A stretch of 8,708 nt of DNA, taken from NCBI GenBank assembly GCA_021205585.1, contig JAJPXI010000016.1:1-8708 (forward strand), read 5' to 3'. The DNA comes from Oscillospiraceae bacterium. GTDB lineage: Bacteria; Bacillota; Clostridia; Oscillospirales; Oscillospiraceae. The position numbers and the translations under genes were made by a program. The notes beneath the pieces were generated by a model. It was not told where the DNA came from, did not search any database, and saw only the letters and a program-made list of their open reading frames with translations. Positions 6,109-8,708 of the stretch are shown here, one piece after another; position 1 is the stretch's first letter; each line of letters begins with the position of its first letter.

Positions 6109-7189
6109 ATATCTTGTTTTGGAAAACGGCGCTGTCTTTCAGGGCCAGGGCTTCGGCGCGCCAGGAGAGGTCATGGCCGAGGTGGTGTTTACCACGGGCA
6201 TGACGGGGTATTTTGAAACCCTGACCGACAAGAGCTACACCGGCCAGGCGGTGGTGCAGACCTTCCCCCTGATTGGCAACTACGGCATTATCCCGGAGGA
6301 TGCCGAGGGGGATCGGGTGGGCCCCTCGGCCTACATCGTCCGGGAGTGGTGCCGCCAGCCCTCCAATTTCCGCAGTACGGGGGATCTGGACACCTTTTTG
6401 AAGCGGCGGAACGTGGCCGGCCTGTGCGGAATCGACACCCGCGCCCTGACCCGGCTGCTGCGGGAGCGGGGCGTGATGAACGGCCTTTTGACCGACGACC
6501 CCGGCCGGGCGGATCTGGACGCCCTGCGCTCCTTCCGGGTCGTCCGCCCGGTGGATCGGGTGTCCACCCCCAAGCCCTACACCCTGACCCCTGAACAGCC
6601 CCCCCGCTTCCGGGTGGCCCTGCTGGACTTCGGCCTGAAGGAAAATATCTGCCGGATGCTGGTCAAGCGGGGCTGCCAGGTGGAGGTGCTGCCCTGCGCC
6701 GCGCCGCCGGAGCAGGTGCTGGCCCTGGAGCCGGATGGGCTGTTTTTGTCCAACGGCCCCGGCGACCCGGAGGACAACGTGGAGGTCATCCAGAACCTCC
6801 GGGCCCTGCTGCCCCGGCGCATCCCTACCATGGGCATCTGCATGGGCCACCAGCTGCTGGCCCTGGCCCACGGCTTCCGCACGGAAAAGCTGAAGTACGG
6901 CCACCGGGGGGCCAACCAGCCTGTGCGCAACACCGAGAGCGGCCAGGTCTATATCTCCTCCCAGAACCACGGCTACGCCGTGGTCAACGACAGCGTGGAC
7001 ACCGCCCTGGCCCGCCCCCTGTTCCTGAACGTCAACGACGGCACCAACGAGGGCCTGCGCTATCTGAAGGAGCCGGTTTTCAGCGTCCAGTTCCACCCGG
7101 AGGCCTGCGGCGGGCCCCACGACACCGAGTTTTTATTCGACGAATTTATCCGCATGATGGAGGTGAAGGGCAATGCCGCGCAATCCTGA
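6101..7189 (+). CDS. carA: Carbamoyl-phosphate synthase small (glutaminase) subunit
   Basis: Hydrolyses glutamine and passes ammonia through a tunnel to CarB for carbamoyl phosphate, the precursor of pyrimidines and arginine. It is 362 residues, close to Bacillus-type CarA/PyrAA. The N-terminal subunit-contact domain starts YLVLENGAVFQGQGFG and includes TTGMTGYFETLTDKSY and FPLIGNYGI. The class I glutaminase domain follows from about residue 170, with nucleophile C247 (MGICMGHQ) and H332/E334 (FHPEACGGP), so the triad is complete. The start at 6101 has AAAGGA at 6086-6091, 9 bases upstream, and overlaps the purF stop by 8 bases. Only one carAB set is visible and no arginine genes flank it. 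With pyrG in the same cluster, a pyrimidine role is at least as likely as an arginine one. Confidence 0.96.
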   Translation: MDKYLVLENGAVFQGQGFGAPGEVMAEVVFTTGMTGYFETLTDKSYTGQAVVQTFPLIGNYGIIPEDAEGDRVGPSAYIVREWCRQPSNFRSTGDLDTFLKRRNVAGLCGIDTRALTRLLRERGVMNGLLTDDPGRADLDALRSFRVVRPVDRVSTPKPYTLTPEQPPRFRVALLDFGLKENICRMLVKRGCQVEVLPCAAPPEQVLALEPDGLFLSNGPGDPEDNVEVIQNLRALLPRRIPTMGICMGHQLLALAHGFRTEKLKYGHRGANQPVRNTESGQVYISSQNHGYAVVNDSVDTALARPLFLNVNDGTNEGLRYLKEPVFSVQFHPEACGGPHDTEFLFDEFIRMMEVKGNAAQS

Positions 7190-8708
7190 CATTAAAAAGG
7201 TTCTGGTCATCGGCTCCGGCCCCATCGTCATCGGCCAGGCCGCCGAATTCGACTACGCGGGGGTGCAGGCCTGCCGCGCTTTGAAGGAGGACGGCATCGA
7301 AATCGTCCTGGTCAACTCCAACCCCGCCACCATTATGACCGACAATGTGATGGCCGATAAAATCTATATCGAGCCGCTGACCCTGACCACCATCCAGCGT
7401 ATCATCGAAAAGGAAAAGCCGGACAGCATCCTCTCCGGCCTGGGGGGCCAGACCGGCCTGACCCTGTCCATGCAGCTGGCCCGCAGCGGCTTTCTGGAGT
7501 CCCACAACGTCCGCCTGCTTGGCTCCTTCCCGGACACCATCGACAAGGCGGAGGATCGCCAGATGTTCAAGGACACCATGGCCTCCATCGGCCAGCCCTG
7601 CGTCCCCTCGGAGGTGGTCACGGTGGTGGAGGACGCCCTGACCTTCGCCGAGACCATCGGCTACCCCGTCATCGTCCGCCCGGCTTTCACCCTGGGGGGC
7701 AGCGGCGGCGGCATCGCCCAGAACCCGGAGCAGCTGCGGGAAATCGCCGCCGGGGGCATCGCCCAGTCCCCCATCTCTCAGATTCTGGTCGAGCGCTGCG
7801 TGGCCGGGTGGAAGGAAATCGAGTTTGAGGTCATGCGGGATCACGCGGGCAACGTCATCACCGTTTGCTCCATGGAGAACTTCGACCCCGTGGGGGTGCA
7901 CACCGGGGACAGCATCGTCATCGCCCCCTGCGTCACCCTGGCGGACAGGGAGTACCAGATGCTCCGCTCCGCCGCTTTGCAGATTATCGACAGCCTGGGG
8001 GTGGAGGGCGGCTGCAACTGCCAGTTCGCCCTAAATCCTGACTCCTTTGAGTACGCGGTCATCGAGGTCAACCCCCGGGTGTCCCGCTCCTCCGCCCTGG
8101 CCTCCAAGGCCACGGGCTACCCCATCGCCAAGGTGGCCGCCAAGATTGCCCTGGGCTACACCCTGGACGAGATTCAAAACGCCGTCACCGGCACCACCTT
8201 CGCCGCCTTTGAGCCGGCCATCGACTATGTGGCCGTCAAATTCCCCAAATGGCCCTTCGACAAATTTGTCTACGCTAAGCGCACCCTGGGCACCCAGATG
8301 AAGGCCACCGGCGAGGTGCTTGCCATCTCCGACAGCTTTGAGTCTGCCATCATGAAGGCCGTCCGGGGGGCGGAAATCTCCCTGGAGACCCTGCGCTCCC
8401 CCGCCATCCGGGAGCTGAGCGACAGGGAATTGGAGGAAAAGCTGGCCGAACCCACGGATTTGCGCCTGTTCTACATTTATGAATCCCTGATGCGGGGGGT
8501 GGACGTGGAGAAGCTGTACCGGCAGACGAAAATCGACCGCTGGTTTATAAACAAGCTGCTCAACCTGGCCCAGTACGAGCAGGCCGTCACCGGCCGGCCC
8601 CTGACGGAGCGGGACTACTACCGGGGCAAAAAGCTGGGCTTCCCCGACCGCGCCCTGGCCGCCCTGTCCGGTTCCCCCCTGCCCGCCGTCGGCGACCCCA
8701 CCAATAAG
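7173..8708 (+). CDS. carB: Carbamoyl-phosphate synthase large subunit, 5' part (runs off window)
   Basis: Makes carbamoyl phosphate from bicarbonate, two ATP and ammonia supplied by CarA. The reading frame is open from 7173 to the last base, giving 512 of an expected 1,050-1,070 residues; the missing half lies beyond the window and there is no sign of a real truncation. Visible are the N-terminal block GSGPIVIGQAAEFDYAG (14-30), LVNSNPATIMTD, R169 and the glycine loop LGGSGGG (174-180) of the first ATP-grasp (carboxyphosphate) domain, the ATP/Mg residues E298 and N300 in EVNPRVSRSSALASKATG, and then part of the oligomerisation domain. The second ATP-grasp and the allosteric domain are not present here. 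The ATG at 7173 overlaps carA by 17 bases and is preceded by an exact GGAGGTGA ribosome site at 7159-7166, so translation is probably both strong and coupled to carA. Confidence 0.97.
   Translation, partial: MPRNPDIKKVLVIGSGPIVIGQAAEFDYAGVQACRALKEDGIEIVLVNSNPATIMTDNVMADKIYIEPLTLTTIQRIIEKEKPDSILSGLGGQTGLTLSMQLARSGFLESHNVRLLGSFPDTIDKAEDRQMFKDTMASIGQPCVPSEVVTVVEDALTFAETIGYPVIVRPAFTLGGSGGGIAQNPEQLREIAAGGIAQSPISQILVERCVAGWKEIEFEVMRDHAGNVITVCSMENFDPVGVHTGDSIVIAPCVTLADREYQMLRSAALQIIDSLGVEGGCNCQFALNPDSFEYAVIEVNPRVSRSSALASKATGYPIAKVAAKIALGYTLDEIQNAVTGTTFAAFEPAIDYVAVKFPKWPFDKFVYAKRTLGTQMKATGEVLAISDSFESAIMKAVRGAEISLETLRSPAIRELSDRELEEKLAEPTDLRLFYIYESLMRGVDVEKLYRQTKIDRWFINKLLNLAQYEQAVTGRPLTERDYYRGKKLGFPDRALAALSGSPLPAVGDPTNK

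Noticed and set aside
8690..8708. carB as a truncated pseudogene
   Set aside because: The frame is still open at the last base and all N-terminal motifs are intact, so the end is simply the window edge.

Overview
The window is GC-rich and holds one co-directional gene cluster, all on the + strand, with gene gaps of 5 to 13 bases or overlaps everywhere except one 119-base gap. The set is a GSI-type glutamine synthetase homologue, an ANTAR RNA-binding regulator, CTP synthase (pyrG), SAICAR synthetase (purC), amidophosphoribosyltransferase (purF), carbamoyl-phosphate synthase small subunit (carA) and the first half of the large subunit (carB, cut by the window end). GC-rich codon use, strong Shine-Dalgarno sites, a Bacillus-type Fe-S PurF and a glutamine synthetase/ANTAR pair point to a GC-rich Clostridia member, most plausibly an Oscillospiraceae gut bacterium of the Flavonifractor/Lawsonibacter kind. 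That taxonomic guess is inference from protein flavour, not a database match.

Layout: positions 1-227 carry no gene but contain a cluster of perfect short hairpins preceded by a near-identical direct repeat. Positions 228-256 are an exact-consensus vegetative promoter (TTGACA, 17 bases, TATAAT). About 114 bases of 5' leader follow. Its 5'-terminal stem shares its 3' arm with a possible pairing to the first gene's Shine-Dalgarno site, so the leader looks like a candidate translational switch. Then come the glutamine synthetase homologue (377-1585), the ANTAR protein (1598-2182), pyrG (2196-3824) and purC (3830-4546), a gap with two hairpins (4547-4665), purF (4666-6108), carA (6101-7189) and carB (7173 to the end).

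Biological logic: glutamine supply and glutamine demand sit in one cluster. The first gene resembles the enzyme that makes glutamine. PyrG, PurF and CarAB each hydrolyse glutamine for its amide nitrogen and include the committed steps of purine (PurF) and pyrimidine/arginine (CarAB) synthesis and the last pyrimidine step (PyrG). PurC is the only enzyme here that does not use glutamine. The ANTAR protein is a natural candidate to link nitrogen status to expression.

The most noteworthy points are: (i) the glutamine synthetase homologue keeps all six predicted metal-ligand residues but lacks the catalytic flap glutamate (a lysine is there), the feedback-control arginine of Bacillus GlnA and the C-terminal tail; (ii) the ANTAR protein has a degenerate receiver domain; (iii) the leader and the purC-purF gap both contain unassigned RNA structures that could be regulatory. 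The enzymes pyrG, purC, purF, carA and carB themselves look ordinary and intact.
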